Of a stretch of DNA of 64,000 bases, positions 35,434 through 43,367 are shown piece by piece (the first letter of the stretch is position 1; every line of letters begins with the position of its first letter). Source of the DNA: an uncultured Chitinophaga sp. (GTDB lineage Bacteria > Bacteroidota > Bacteroidia > Chitinophagales > Chitinophagaceae); the NCBI RefSeq assembly GCF_937898475.1, contig NZ_CALEJS010000037.1, forward strand, positions 1 to 64,000, read 5' to 3'. Below the pieces are notes generated by a model that worked only from the letters and a program-made list of their open reading frames with translations, ran no database searches and was not told the DNA's origin. The position numbers were made by a program, and so were the translations under genes.

Positions 35434-35628
35434 TAGCTATCAGCTTTTAGCTGTCAGCCTTTAGTTAATAAACCGCGGGCCAATCCTGCTAAAAGCCAAT
35501 AGCTAACAGCTAGCAGCTCAATATGTTATGTTATGGAAACAGCTATTAGCTTTTAGCTGTTGGCCTTTAGCTAATAAATTAATTCCTGATTAATTATGCT
35601 AAAAGCCAATAGCTGACAGCTGGCAGCT
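35434..35628. repeat. Tandem pair of GCTATTGGCTTTTAGC-type inverted repeats
   Basis: Two palindromes of about 85-90 bases lie in a row. Each has a left arm of AGCTATcAGCTTTTAGC words (35434-35463; 35541-35571) and a right arm TGCTAAAAGCCAATAGC (35488-35518; 35597-35628). The repeat reaches the pyrG stop codon and sits between two same-strand genes. Confidence 0.8.
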
Positions 35629-37283
35629 TAATCGTGGTGTACGATCTTCTTTTCTTCGGCTTTTACTTTCCCGTTCTTGCTCTCTGCATATTGTTTGGCG
35701 GCAGCGATGAAGTGTACGAACAGGGGGGCAGGCCTTTCCACGGTGCTTTTCAGCTCGGGATGGAACTGGCAGCCCACAAAGAACGGATGCTCAGGGAGTT
35801 CGATCATTTCCACCAGGGTGCTTTCCGGGTTGCGGCCGGAGAGTACCAGGCCTGCGTGCTCGAAATCGGTCTGGAACTGGCTGTTGAACTCGTAGCGGTG
35901 GCGGTGCCTTTCGCTGATGACGGTGGAGCCATATATTTCAGCGGCCCTGGAACCGGGTTGCAGCTCGCAGGTATAGGCGCCCAGGCGCATGGTGCCGCCT
36001 TTGGCGGTGATCTTTTTCTGTTCTTCCATGAGACCGATCACCGGGTGGGCGGTTTCCGGGTTCATTTCGGTAGAATGGGCGTCGGCCCAGTTCATGACGT
36101 GACGTGCGTATTCTACCACGGCCATCTGCATACCCAGGCAGATACCGAAGAAAGGCAGGCTGTTCTCACGGGCATACTGGATAGCCGTGATCTTGCCTTC
36201 TATACCGCGGTGGCCAAAACCGGGGGCTACCAGGAGGCCGTCCAGGTTCTTCAGCTTTTCTGCCACGTTCTCAGGAGTAATATGTTCAGAGTGAAGGTTT
36301 TGTACTACTACTTTGCACTCATTCACCGCGCCGGCGTGGATGAAAGATTCCAGGATGGATTTGTAGGCGTCCTGTAATTCCACATATTTGCCGATCAGGC
36401 CGATGGTTACTTTTGATTTGGGATATTTCAGCTTATCGAGGAACTCGCGCCATCTGGCGAGCTCGGGCTCTTTCTCGATGGGCAGGTTCAGTTTACGCAG
36501 GCAGATCACATCCAGTTTCTCGCGCATCATTTCCAGGGGCACTTCATAGATGGTGCTTACGTCGTTTGCCTCGATCACGGCGTCTACCTGTACATTACAG
36601 AAGAGGGCGATCTTTTTCTTCAGGTCGCGGTACATGGGTTCTTCCGTACGGCAGACGATGATATCGGGATGCACGCCGTTTTCGCTCAGGAGCCTTACGG
36701 AGTGCTGTGTGGGTTTGGTTTTCAACTCTTTGGCAGCGCGCAGGTACGGTATCAGGGTGAGGTGTACCACCAGGCAGTCTTCCTCTCCCAGTTCCCATTG
36801 CAGCTGACGTACCGCCTCTATATAAGGAAGGGATTCGATATCGCCCACGGTGCCACCCAGCTCGGTGATCACAATATCGTACTTACCGTCTTTCCCGAGC
36901 AGCAGGATGCGGCGTTTGATCTCATCGGTGATGTGGGGGATGACCTGGACGGTCTTACCCAGGTAGGCACCTTCCCTTTCTTTATTAATAACTGTCTGGT
37001 AAATGCGGCCGGTGGTCACGTTGTTGGCCTGTGAAGTAGGCGTATTGAGGAAACGCTCATAGTGACCAAGGTCCAGATCGGTTTCTGCGCCATCTTCGGT
37101 TACGTAACATTCCCCGTGCTCATAAGGGTTCAATGTACCGGGATCCACGTTAATATATGGATCAAATTTCTGAATTGTCACTCTCAAGCCGCGTGCCTGC
37201 AATAGTTTAGCCAGCGAGGCGGCTATAATTCCTTTACCCAATGAGGAAGTAACACCTCCCGTAACGAAGATATATTTTGCCAT
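35628..37283 (-). CDS. pyrG: CTP synthase
   Basis: 551 residues; UTP plus glutamine and ATP to CTP. The synthetase domain opens with FVTGGVTSSLGKGIIAASLAKLL (P-loop) and KFDPYINVDPGTLNPYEHGECYV, and VHLTLIPYLRAAKELKTKPTQHSV carries the conserved regulatory lid. The class I glutaminase domain (about 305-535) has the nucleophile in FFGICLGMQ and the His-Glu pair in CQFHPEL. A -7 element TAACTTTG lies 100 bases upstream, and the leader contains CATGACCT/AGGTCATG (37307-37314/37377-37384), which could pair. Confidence 0.96.
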   Translation of the reverse strand: MAKYIFVTGGVTSSLGKGIIAASLAKLLQARGLRVTIQKFDPYINVDPGTLNPYEHGECYVTEDGAETDLDLGHYERFLNTPTSQANNVTTGRIYQTVINKEREGAYLGKTVQVIPHITDEIKRRILLLGKDGKYDIVITELGGTVGDIESLPYIEAVRQLQWELGEEDCLVVHLTLIPYLRAAKELKTKPTQHSVRLLSENGVHPDIIVCRTEEPMYRDLKKKIALFCNVQVDAVIEANDVSTIYEVPLEMMREKLDVICLRKLNLPIEKEPELARWREFLDKLKYPKSKVTIGLIGKYVELQDAYKSILESFIHAGAVNECKVVVQNLHSEHITPENVAEKLKNLDGLLVAPGFGHRGIEGKITAIQYARENSLPFFGICLGMQMAVVEYARHVMNWADAHSTEMNPETAHPVIGLMEEQKKITAKGGTMRLGAYTCELQPGSRAAEIYGSTVISERHRHRYEFNSQFQTDFEHAGLVLSGRNPESTLVEMIELPEHPFFVGCQFHPELKSTVERPAPLFVHFIAAAKQYAESKNGKVKAEEKKIVHHD

Positions 37284-37383
37284 AAAAACTAAGTTCTGAA
37301 AAGATACATGACCTAAAAGGGAAGCGCCGGATGTTTGGTGTAACCTGTTCCTGTCATCATGTAGAATTACTTCCGAAGGTCAT

Positions 37384-37391
37384 GCAAAGTT
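37384..37391 (-). promoter_or_regulatory. Bacteroidota -7 element for pyrG
   Basis: TAACTTTG on the minus strand matches TAnnTTTG. A TTTG is found 23 bases further upstream (37415-37418), slightly more than the usual spacing. Confidence 0.45.
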
Positions 37392-37496
37392 AACACAAAA
37401 TTTTTACCAACCCGCAAACGGGGTTTTATTCCTTTGATTTATTATCCGGAATCGTGTGAATTCCCCTCTGGAAAATAAGTATCTTCGCGGCGGAAA

Positions 37497-37610
37497 ATCG
37501 GACTAGTCCATAGCCGATAGTCCATAGTCCATGGCCGTTTACCGGTAAGAGGGTATACCAACCTGTGCGGGACATAGCTATGGAGCGTGGACTACCGGCA
37601 ATGGACAAAA
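37497..37610. repeat. AGTCCATAG-word repeat
   Basis: The words TAGTCCATAG, TAGTCCATGG and their complements CTATGGAGCGTGGACT and CCGGCAATGGAC fill the gap between divergent pyrG and the thioesterase gene and reach into the region just before its start codon. The composition parallels the other word-based inverted repeats, with a different word. Confidence 0.6.
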
Positions 37611-37625
37611 AATTTAAAAAAAACA

Positions 37626-38156
37626 ATGACACTGACGCCTAAACATGCGCAAGACTCGGTGATCCGGATGACGGAGCTGGTGCTGCCCAACGACACCAAT
37701 ACTTTTGGCAATTTAATGGGGGGCCGGCTGATGTACTGGATGGACATAGCCGCCGCGCTTGCCTGTATGAAGCACTGCAGCGCCCCTGTGGTAACGGCGT
37801 CTGTGGATAATATCTCATTTGAAACCCCGATCAAGCTGGGCAACGTGGTACATATAGAGGCCAGGGTGAGCCGCGCCTTTACCACCTCCATGGAGGTACA
37901 TATGCGGGTGTGGGGAGAAGACCCGGTGCAGCAGTACCGTTATAAATCGAACGAGGCCTTTATGACCTTTGTGGCCTTAGATCCCAATGGAAACTCCCGC
38001 CCGGTGCCGGCGATCATCCCCGATACGGAAGAAGAGAGGAAATTATATGACGGCGCCCTGAGAAGAAGGCAGCTTCGCCTGATCCTGAGCGGTAAAATGA
38101 AACCGGAGGACGCCGGAGAACTAAAAGCGCTGTTCTTCGAGACAGCCGGAAAATAA
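37626..38156 (+). CDS. Acyl-CoA thioesterase (hotdog, BACH-type)
   Basis: 176 residues from ATG 37626. The in-frame upstream ATG at 37587 lies within the repeat and adds 13 residues. The hotdog signature PNDTNTFGNLMGGRLMYWMD with VVTASVDNISFETPIKLGNVV contains the catalytic Asn-X-X-Gly...Asp found in BACH-like enzymes. It hydrolyses acyl-CoA to acid and CoA. C-terminal residues (LSGKMKPEDAGELKALFFE) form a helical extension. It stands alone between divergent pyrG and a convergent HD-domain gene. Confidence 0.9.
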   Translation: MTLTPKHAQDSVIRMTELVLPNDTNTFGNLMGGRLMYWMDIAAALACMKHCSAPVVTASVDNISFETPIKLGNVVHIEARVSRAFTTSMEVHMRVWGEDPVQQYRYKSNEAFMTFVALDPNGNSRPVPAIIPDTEEERKLYDGALRRRQLRLILSGKMKPEDAGELKALFFETAGK

Positions 38157-38179
38157 CTTATACGCTTTTTACCAAGGGC

Positions 38180-38845
38180 TTAGGCCTTACCGTCCCATTC
38201 TGCATAGAACTGGCGCAGGAACTGTTCCATGAACTGGTGGCGTTCTTCCGCCATGATCTTCCCGGTGGTGGTATTCATGCGGTCTTTCAGCAGCAGCAGT
38301 TTTTCGTAAAAATGGTTGATGGTGGGGCCCAGGCTGTGCTTGTACTGCTCTTTGGTCATTTGCAGGTTGGGCTGGATGGTGGGATCGTACAGGGGGCGGT
38401 TCTTAAAGCCGCCGTAGTTGAAGGTACGGGCAATACCGATAGCGCCGAGGGCATCCAGGCGGTCGGCATCCTGGACAACAGCCAGCTCGGGCGAAAAAAA
38501 CTCCTGCCGGTGGTTACCTCCTTTAAAGGAAATGTGCTGAATGATATTTACAACGTGCCGGGTTACGGGTTCGGGGGTTCCTATACTTTGCAGAAAGTTA
38601 CCAGCCTTTTGCGGGCCGATACTTTCGTCTCCGTTATGGAACTTGGAGTCAGCAATATCATGTAACAGGGCTCCCAGTTCTACTACCAGCATATCCACCT
38701 GCTCTTTGGCGCCGATGTGCCTGGCCAGTTGCCATACGCGATGAATATGCCACCAATCGTGCCCACCTTCAGCGTTAATTAACTCCTGTTTGACATAGGT
38801 AACGGTCCTTTCGATGTAATTTGTACTTAAGGTAGATTCATCCAT
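38180..38845 (-). CDS. HD-domain phosphohydrolase
   Basis: 221 residues. HD superfamily metal site: His in GHDWWHIHRVWQLA, the HD pair in LLHDIADSKFH, and a distal Asp in VVQDADRLDALGAIGIARTF. The last motif is typical of the YedJ/YpgQ branch, which hydrolyses nucleotides or pyrophosphate. Substrate unknown. It ends 24 bases from the convergent thioesterase gene and is followed upstream by the longest gene-free stretch of the window. Confidence 0.87.
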   Translation of the reverse strand: MDESTLSTNYIERTVTYVKQELINAEGGHDWWHIHRVWQLARHIGAKEQVDMLVVELGALLHDIADSKFHNGDESIGPQKAGNFLQSIGTPEPVTRHVVNIIQHISFKGGNHRQEFFSPELAVVQDADRLDALGAIGIARTFNYGGFKNRPLYDPTIQPNLQMTKEQYKHSLGPTINHFYEKLLLLKDRMNTTTGKIMAEERHQFMEQFLRQFYAEWDGKA

Positions 38846-39524
38846 AATTCATAACAAAGATACGATAAAACACCTTTACCGGCGCCCCTTTCGGGCCCGG
38901 TAGAAGGTAAACTATAGGGAAGCGGGAATCCTTATTGATGGGCTCACGGCGGGGTATAAACGCCGTTTTGCAGGTTGGCGCGGCATAAGGCGGCAGGTAA
39001 ATATCAAGGCAAGTTTCTTTTCATGGCCTTCGCTGCCCGGATATTCAATGCTCCCCCGCCTATGACCGCTGGTTTCTTTATATATCTGTAAAATATAAGA
39101 TCTTCACTTAAGTGGAGCAGAACCGATAACCGTTGCCGGGTTATTTAAAGGATGGTTCTGCTCCGCTGGCTGGTTTTGACTTTGGCATTATTCATTGGCG
39201 TTGTAACCCTGAAAAGCGGCTTTGTCGATAAAGATGGTGACTTTGGTTGATAATAATGGTATTCTTCAGTAAACAGTGTCGTTATTTAGCTCATTTCTTC
39301 GTTTCTGATATAAAATTACGAAGACAAACTGAATATTTCATCTACTGAACCGATATTTATTTATATATTTTTAATAGTAATACAACATAAGAATAAGAGT
39401 ATTTTTGGATAAACCATTAACAGTAAGCATTTTAATAAAAAAACGCCTCAAAATGAAAAATCCGGATTGCTCCGGATTTAATTATATAGAATTATTTATA
39501 ATGTAATTTTAAGGAATGGAAGGC
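38846..39524. other. Gene-free stretch with nested hairpin
   Basis: No frame over 60 codons looks coding. It holds ACGGCG...CGCCGT near 38947-38971, a nested hairpin at 39114-39164 (outer stem GGAGCAGAACC/GGTTCTGCTCC, inner ATAACC/GGTTAT), then AT-rich sequence. The composition drops from GC-rich to AT-rich around 39300. It may hold a small RNA or the remains of a lost gene. Confidence 0.4.
39458..39479 (-). terminator. Intrinsic terminator after siroheme operon
   Basis: AAATCCGGA (39458-39466) pairs exactly with TCCGGATTT (39471-39479) around TTGC; on the minus strand TTTCATTTTG follows. It ends the reductase-cobA-siroheme synthase operon. Confidence 0.8.
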
Positions 39525-40115
39525 TTAGGTTTTGTTCTTTTCCTGTACCAGTACCTCGGTAATCTCATTTAACTGTTTCACTTTTTCGGAGAAATCGCCT
39601 TTGAGTTTGTCGCGGATGGCCTGCAGCTTGTGCAGTACTTCGTCCAGCGTATCGGGGATGCTTTCCTGCAGCACCTGTTTGAGGCGCTTGGCAATGGTGG
39701 GTGATTTGCCGTTGGTGGAGATGGCAATCTTGAGGTTTCCCTTCTGTACGATGGAACCCAGGTAGAAGTCGCACAGTTCCGGGGTATCTGCCACATTGAT
39801 CAGCACTTTACTGCATTTGGCGTGTTCCCACACGCTACGGTTCAGCTCAGGGAGGTTGGTGGCGGCTATCACCAGGTCTTTACCCAGCAGGTCGCCGCAG
39901 GAGAATTCCTTCTGTACCAGGGTGATGCTATGATGTTTTTGGGCCAGTGCTTCCAGCGCTTCCAGGAACCAGGTGGCCACTACGGTGATGTTGGCGTCCG
40001 GGCAGTTCTGCAGCATAGCGTTCACTTTTTCGTGACCGACATTGCCGCCGCCTACTACCAGTACGTGTAAACGGTTCAGCTTGAAGAATACGGGGAATAA
40101 ATGATTTTCTTCCAT
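39525..40115 (-). CDS. Precorrin-2 dehydrogenase / sirohydrochlorin ferrochelatase (Met8p/CysG-N type)
   Basis: 196 residues. NAD-binding motif LHVLVVGGGNVGHEKV (residues 12-27), then NVADTPELCDFYLGSIVQKGNLKIAISTNGKSPTIAKRLKQVL, the Met8p hallmark in which an Asp (here in VADTP) serves both oxidation and iron insertion. It turns precorrin-2 into siroheme, the cofactor of the reductase encoded two genes upstream. Its start codon overlaps the cobA stop (TAATG). Downstream is an intrinsic terminator, so this is the operon's last gene. Confidence 0.92.
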   Translation of the reverse strand: MEENHLFPVFFKLNRLHVLVVGGGNVGHEKVNAMLQNCPDANITVVATWFLEALEALAQKHHSITLVQKEFSCGDLLGKDLVIAATNLPELNRSVWEHAKCSKVLINVADTPELCDFYLGSIVQKGNLKIAISTNGKSPTIAKRLKQVLQESIPDTLDEVLHKLQAIRDKLKGDFSEKVKQLNEITEVLVQEKNKT

Positions 40116-40891
40116 TATACCGCTAATTTAAGCTCGTCTGCCAGCTTTTCCTGCATGGCCTTGAACGCTTCGTGGAAGCGTACCACCTCTCCTACCACGA
40201 TGATGGCGGGGTTGCGCAGCTCTTCCCTTTCTGCGATCTGCACCAGGTCTCCGGCGGTGCCGATGCCTAATTTCTGGGTAGGCAGGGAACCGTTCTGGAT
40301 AATGGCGGCCGGTATATCTCCCTTGCCCATGGCGGTGTAGATACCTGCTATTTCAGCCAGCTTGCTCATACCCATGAGGATCACCACCGTTGTGTTGGCC
40401 TGGATGGCAAATTCAAGATCGCGTGACAGGGCGCCGGTTTGTGTGTGACCGGTGATCACCCAGAAACCTTCGCTTACGTTACGTGCAGTAACGGGGATGT
40501 TATTGATGCCGGGTACTGCCACTGCGCTGGAGATACCGGGTACTACCTCGGTCTCTATCCCGAACTGCTGGGCAAAGGTAACCTCTTCCTGGCCGCGGCC
40601 AAAAACAAAAGAGTCGCCACCCTTCAGCCTTACCACGCTGCCGTAGGTAAGGGCATATTTCACGATCATGCGGTTGATCTCGTCCTGGCTGTATACATGC
40701 ATACCGCAGCGTTTACCCACAAAACGTTTCAGGCAATCTGCGGGCGCATGATCCAGCAGTTCGTTATTGGCAAGGGCATCGTACAATATTACCCTGGCCT
40801 GCCGGATGGCTTTCAGGCCCTTCACTGTTATCAGCTCCGGATCACCGGGACCTGCTCCCACCAGGGTTAATTTCGGGACTATATTCTGCAT
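40115..40891 (-). CDS. cobA: Uroporphyrinogen-III C-methyltransferase
   Basis: 258 residues; SAM-dependent double methylation of uroporphyrinogen III to precorrin-2. Tetrapyrrole methylase motifs are all present: LVGAGPGDPELITVKGLKAI (11-30), VVRLKGGDSFVFGRGQEE, VPGISSAVAVPGINNIPVTAR and TTVVILMGM. It lies between the reductase (27 bases upstream) and siroheme synthase (1-base overlap). The set is self-contained: reductase, methylase, then dehydrogenase/ferrochelatase. Confidence 0.96.
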   Translation of the reverse strand: MQNIVPKLTLVGAGPGDPELITVKGLKAIRQARVILYDALANNELLDHAPADCLKRFVGKRCGMHVYSQDEINRMIVKYALTYGSVVRLKGGDSFVFGRGQEEVTFAQQFGIETEVVPGISSAVAVPGINNIPVTARNVSEGFWVITGHTQTGALSRDLEFAIQANTTVVILMGMSKLAEIAGIYTAMGKGDIPAAIIQNGSLPTQKLGIGTAGDLVQIAEREELRNPAIIVVGEVVRFHEAFKAMQEKLADELKLAV

Positions 40892-40918
40892 AATTAGTTC
40901 AATTTTTTAAGTGGACGA

Positions 40919-43036
40919 TCACCCATTTACCTGCGCTGCAGCAGCGATGGACTGCCTGTATTCCTGTGCCTGTTTATAGAATGTTTCTGCCTGCTGGAAA
41001 TATTGTTTGGCAAAGCTTTCAGTAGGCTCGTGCTCATTGATCTGTAATACCAGGGCTTTGAAACCGCCTGCTACCGGCAGTTTGCCGGTTGCTACAAAAT
41101 GCTTGTCGAAATCATTGATAATACCGTGCTGGGTGTTACAGCTAACGCCTTCGCTCAGCAGCAGTGCTTTTGCGCCTTGTACAAAAGAAGAGTACACATG
41201 ATAGATACCGTCTGCATACATGCTGGCGTTCAGCGCTTCCGCAGCCCAGGCCAGTTTTTCTTCTGCTTCAAAGAGCAGGGTGGCTACCAGGTCTATCACA
41301 ACGCCAGCGCACTCGCCCACGCCAATGGCGGTAGCATAGTTCTCATCCTTGCCCCAGTCTATGAAATCTTCATCGCGCAGGGTAGCCAGATCTGTGAGTG
41401 GTTTCAGCAGATCATAGAAATAACGTTCACCCTGGCGGTCGTAATAATCGTTGAACAGTTCATTTTCCAGTGCGTTGGTTTCGTAGTCGTGCAGCAGGGT
41501 ACGCAGGACATCAGGACCACGTTTGCTGGGCACTTTGATCACTTTGTCGGCTACACGGCCAACACCGTTACCAACAATACCACCGCCCAGTAATACCTGC
41601 AGGGCAGGCAATGTTTTACCGGCGCTCTTCATGGAGCTGCCATGGAAGCCGATGGCCGCGATACCATGCTGACCGCAGGAGTTCATACAGCCACTGATCT
41701 TTATTTTGATGTCTTTATTATATACCAGGTCAGGAAATTCTTCTGCGATCACTTCCTCCAGTTTTGCAGCGATACCGGTGCTGCTGCTGATCCCCAGGTT
41801 ACAGGTATCTGTACCCGGGCAGGCGGTGATATCTGCGATGCTGTCAAAACCAGGTTCTGCAAAGCCGGCTGTTTCCAGTACACTGTACACATAAGGCAGG
41901 TGAGCCGGCTGAATGTATTTCAGCAGCAGTCCCTGGTTGGCGGTTACGCGCACATCGTTGGCAATAACAGGTTTCAGCGCTGCGATTAGCTGACGGGAGA
42001 TTACGCTGCTGATGTCGCCCAGGGGAACGCGTACGTAAGCCGCAAAGTATTCCTGTTGTTTCTGGCGGAATACATTGGTGGTTTTCCAGGCTTCATATTT
42101 TTTTGCATCCTTTATTGTGTAAGCAGGCAGCACGGGGTTGGGATCGGGCAGCTCTACCGGCTGAACGGTGGTATCTACCACAAATGTTTTAGACTTCAGC
42201 GCTTTGTGTTCTTCCTTTACCAGTTTTTCAAACGCTTCGAAACCTATTTTCTGGATCAGGAATTTGAGGCGTGCTTTATGACGGCTGGCCCTTTCGCCGT
42301 AGCGATCAAATACGCGGAGCACATTCTCTATGTAAGGTATCAGCTGATCTTCTTCCAGGAACTCAAAGGCAGTGTGCGCCAGGTAAGGCTGGGCGCCAAG
42401 ACCGCCGCCTACCATTACTTTAAAGCCCCTTACGGTTTTACCATCCACCTCGCGTACTTTGGGTATTACGCCAACGTCGTGCATAAATGCCCAGGCAGTG
42501 TCTTTATCGCTGGAAGAGAAAGCAATCTTGAACTTACGGCCCATATCCTGGCAGATAGGGTTACGCAGGAAATAGCGGAAAGCAGCGTCTGCATAGGGCA
42601 CTACATCAAAGGGCTCATCGGGATCAATGCCTGCCTTATCAGAAGCGGTGATATTGCGAACGGTATTGCCACAGGCTTCTCGTATGGTGATATCATCCAT
42701 ATCCAGCTTGGTCCACAGTTCGGGCGTTCTTTCCAGGCTCACGTAGTGGATCTGGATATCCTGGCGGGTGGTAAGGTGGAGGTTGCCGGTAGCATATTCG
42801 TCAGACACTTCGGTGATGCGATGCCATTGCTGCAGCGTCATTTTACCATAGGGCAGCTTGATGCGGACCATCTGTACGCCGGGTTGGCGTTGTCCGTAAA
42901 TACCCCTGGCCAGGCGCAGGCTACGGAATTTTTCTTCCGGTATCTGGCCCTCACGGAACAAACGGATCTTTTTTTCCAGTTCTATGATGTCTTTTTCAAC
43001 AACGGGATTTTCCAGTTCTGTTCTGAAGCTTTGCAT
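40919..43036 (-). CDS. Siroheme nitrite/sulfite reductase with C-terminal helical extension
   Basis: 705 residues; six-electron reduction of sulfite or nitrite using siroheme and a 4Fe-4S cluster. Two ferredoxin-like/NIR-SIR repeats occupy about 30-540. The cluster cysteines are Cys406 and Cys412 (CPGTDTC) and Cys450 and Cys454 (CMNSC). Residues about 545-705 (YFYDLLKPLTDLATL; EAEEKLAWAAEALNASMYADGIYHVYSSFVQGAKALL) are an all-helical HEPN-like extension not found in standard enzymes. Sulfite versus nitrite cannot be decided from sequence; no PAPS reductase or nitrate genes lie here. Leader: see 43043-43165. Confidence 0.9.
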   Translation of the reverse strand: MQSFRTELENPVVEKDIIELEKKIRLFREGQIPEEKFRSLRLARGIYGQRQPGVQMVRIKLPYGKMTLQQWHRITEVSDEYATGNLHLTTRQDIQIHYVSLERTPELWTKLDMDDITIREACGNTVRNITASDKAGIDPDEPFDVVPYADAAFRYFLRNPICQDMGRKFKIAFSSSDKDTAWAFMHDVGVIPKVREVDGKTVRGFKVMVGGGLGAQPYLAHTAFEFLEEDQLIPYIENVLRVFDRYGERASRHKARLKFLIQKIGFEAFEKLVKEEHKALKSKTFVVDTTVQPVELPDPNPVLPAYTIKDAKKYEAWKTTNVFRQKQQEYFAAYVRVPLGDISSVISRQLIAALKPVIANDVRVTANQGLLLKYIQPAHLPYVYSVLETAGFAEPGFDSIADITACPGTDTCNLGISSSTGIAAKLEEVIAEEFPDLVYNKDIKIKISGCMNSCGQHGIAAIGFHGSSMKSAGKTLPALQVLLGGGIVGNGVGRVADKVIKVPSKRGPDVLRTLLHDYETNALENELFNDYYDRQGERYFYDLLKPLTDLATLRDEDFIDWGKDENYATAIGVGECAGVVIDLVATLLFEAEEKLAWAAEALNASMYADGIYHVYSSFVQGAKALLLSEGVSCNTQHGIINDFDKHFVATGKLPVAGGFKALVLQINEHEPTESFAKQYFQQAETFYKQAQEYRQSIAAAAQVNG

Positions 43037-43042
43037 GCTGAT

Positions 43043-43165
43043 CTATTTACGGTGGTGGTAAATTTTGTTAAAAATCAAAAGCCCCCCTGATGTGGAGGGC
43101 TTGTATATATTATTGAGATTCAATAATGTTGGTCGTACATGATATACAGCTCGCCTCCTTAACAT
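43043..43165 (-). CDS. Possible 40-residue leader peptide before the reductase
   Basis: An open frame starts ATG 43165 with MLRRRAVYHVRPTLLNL and ends six bases before the reductase start. The terminator-like hairpin at 43079-43102 lies inside it (KPSTSGGLLIF). A short frame overlapping a terminator directly ahead of a biosynthetic operon is the layout of transcription attenuation. There is no run of Cys or Met codons, so the sensed signal is not obvious. The peptide itself may be only regulatory. Confidence 0.35.
   Translation of the reverse strand: MLRRRAVYHVRPTLLNLNNIYKPSTSGGLLIFNKIYHHRK
43079..43102 (-). terminator. Leader terminator or attenuator of the reductase operon
   Basis: On the minus strand AAGCCCTCC pairs with GGGGGGCTT (one mismatch, six-base loop), followed by TTGATTTTTAAC. 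It lies 43 bases upstream of the reductase start, in the leader rather than after a gene. Confidence 0.55.
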
Positions 43166-43302
43166 CCTATATTCCTATAGTATTAGTGGACTATTACAAA
43201 GATAGCGTGGGAAGACAGGATTTCAAAACTTTTTTGGGGGAAATGAGGGAGGGGAGCGATAACTATTAATTATGAGTGATAACTGGGAGTTATGGGGGAT
43301 AT

Positions 43303-43356
43303 AGAGGATTGCTTCGTCGCGGTTACCCCGGGGGCCCGGGGCGCCTCGCAATGACG
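43303..43356. repeat. REP/MITE-like palindrome with ends GATTGCTTCGTCGC and CCTCGCAATGACG
   Basis: GAGGATTGCTTCGTCGC at one end and GCCTCGCAATGACG at the other bracket a CCCCGGGGGCCCGGGG core. The ends match the widespread intergenic repeat family with GTCATTGCGAGG and GACGAAGCAATC termini. It lies 12 bases from the stop of the AraC-Ogt gene. Confidence 0.7.
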
Positions 43357-43367
43357 ACGGACGGTGC

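Noticed and set aside
42056..43090. 344-codon open frame opposite the reductase
   Set aside because: Antisense to the reductase; no recognisable family and His/Gln/Phe-rich like other shadows.
43120..43140. Six-codon frame (MYDQHY) behind an AGGAGG in the reductase leader
   Set aside because: The spacing from AGGAGG is 13 bases and this phylum rarely uses such sites; the 40-codon frame in another register is a better candidate.
43037..43200. SAM riboswitch in the reductase leader
   Set aside because: No S-box or SAM-II core motifs could be found; only the terminator-like hairpin is supported.
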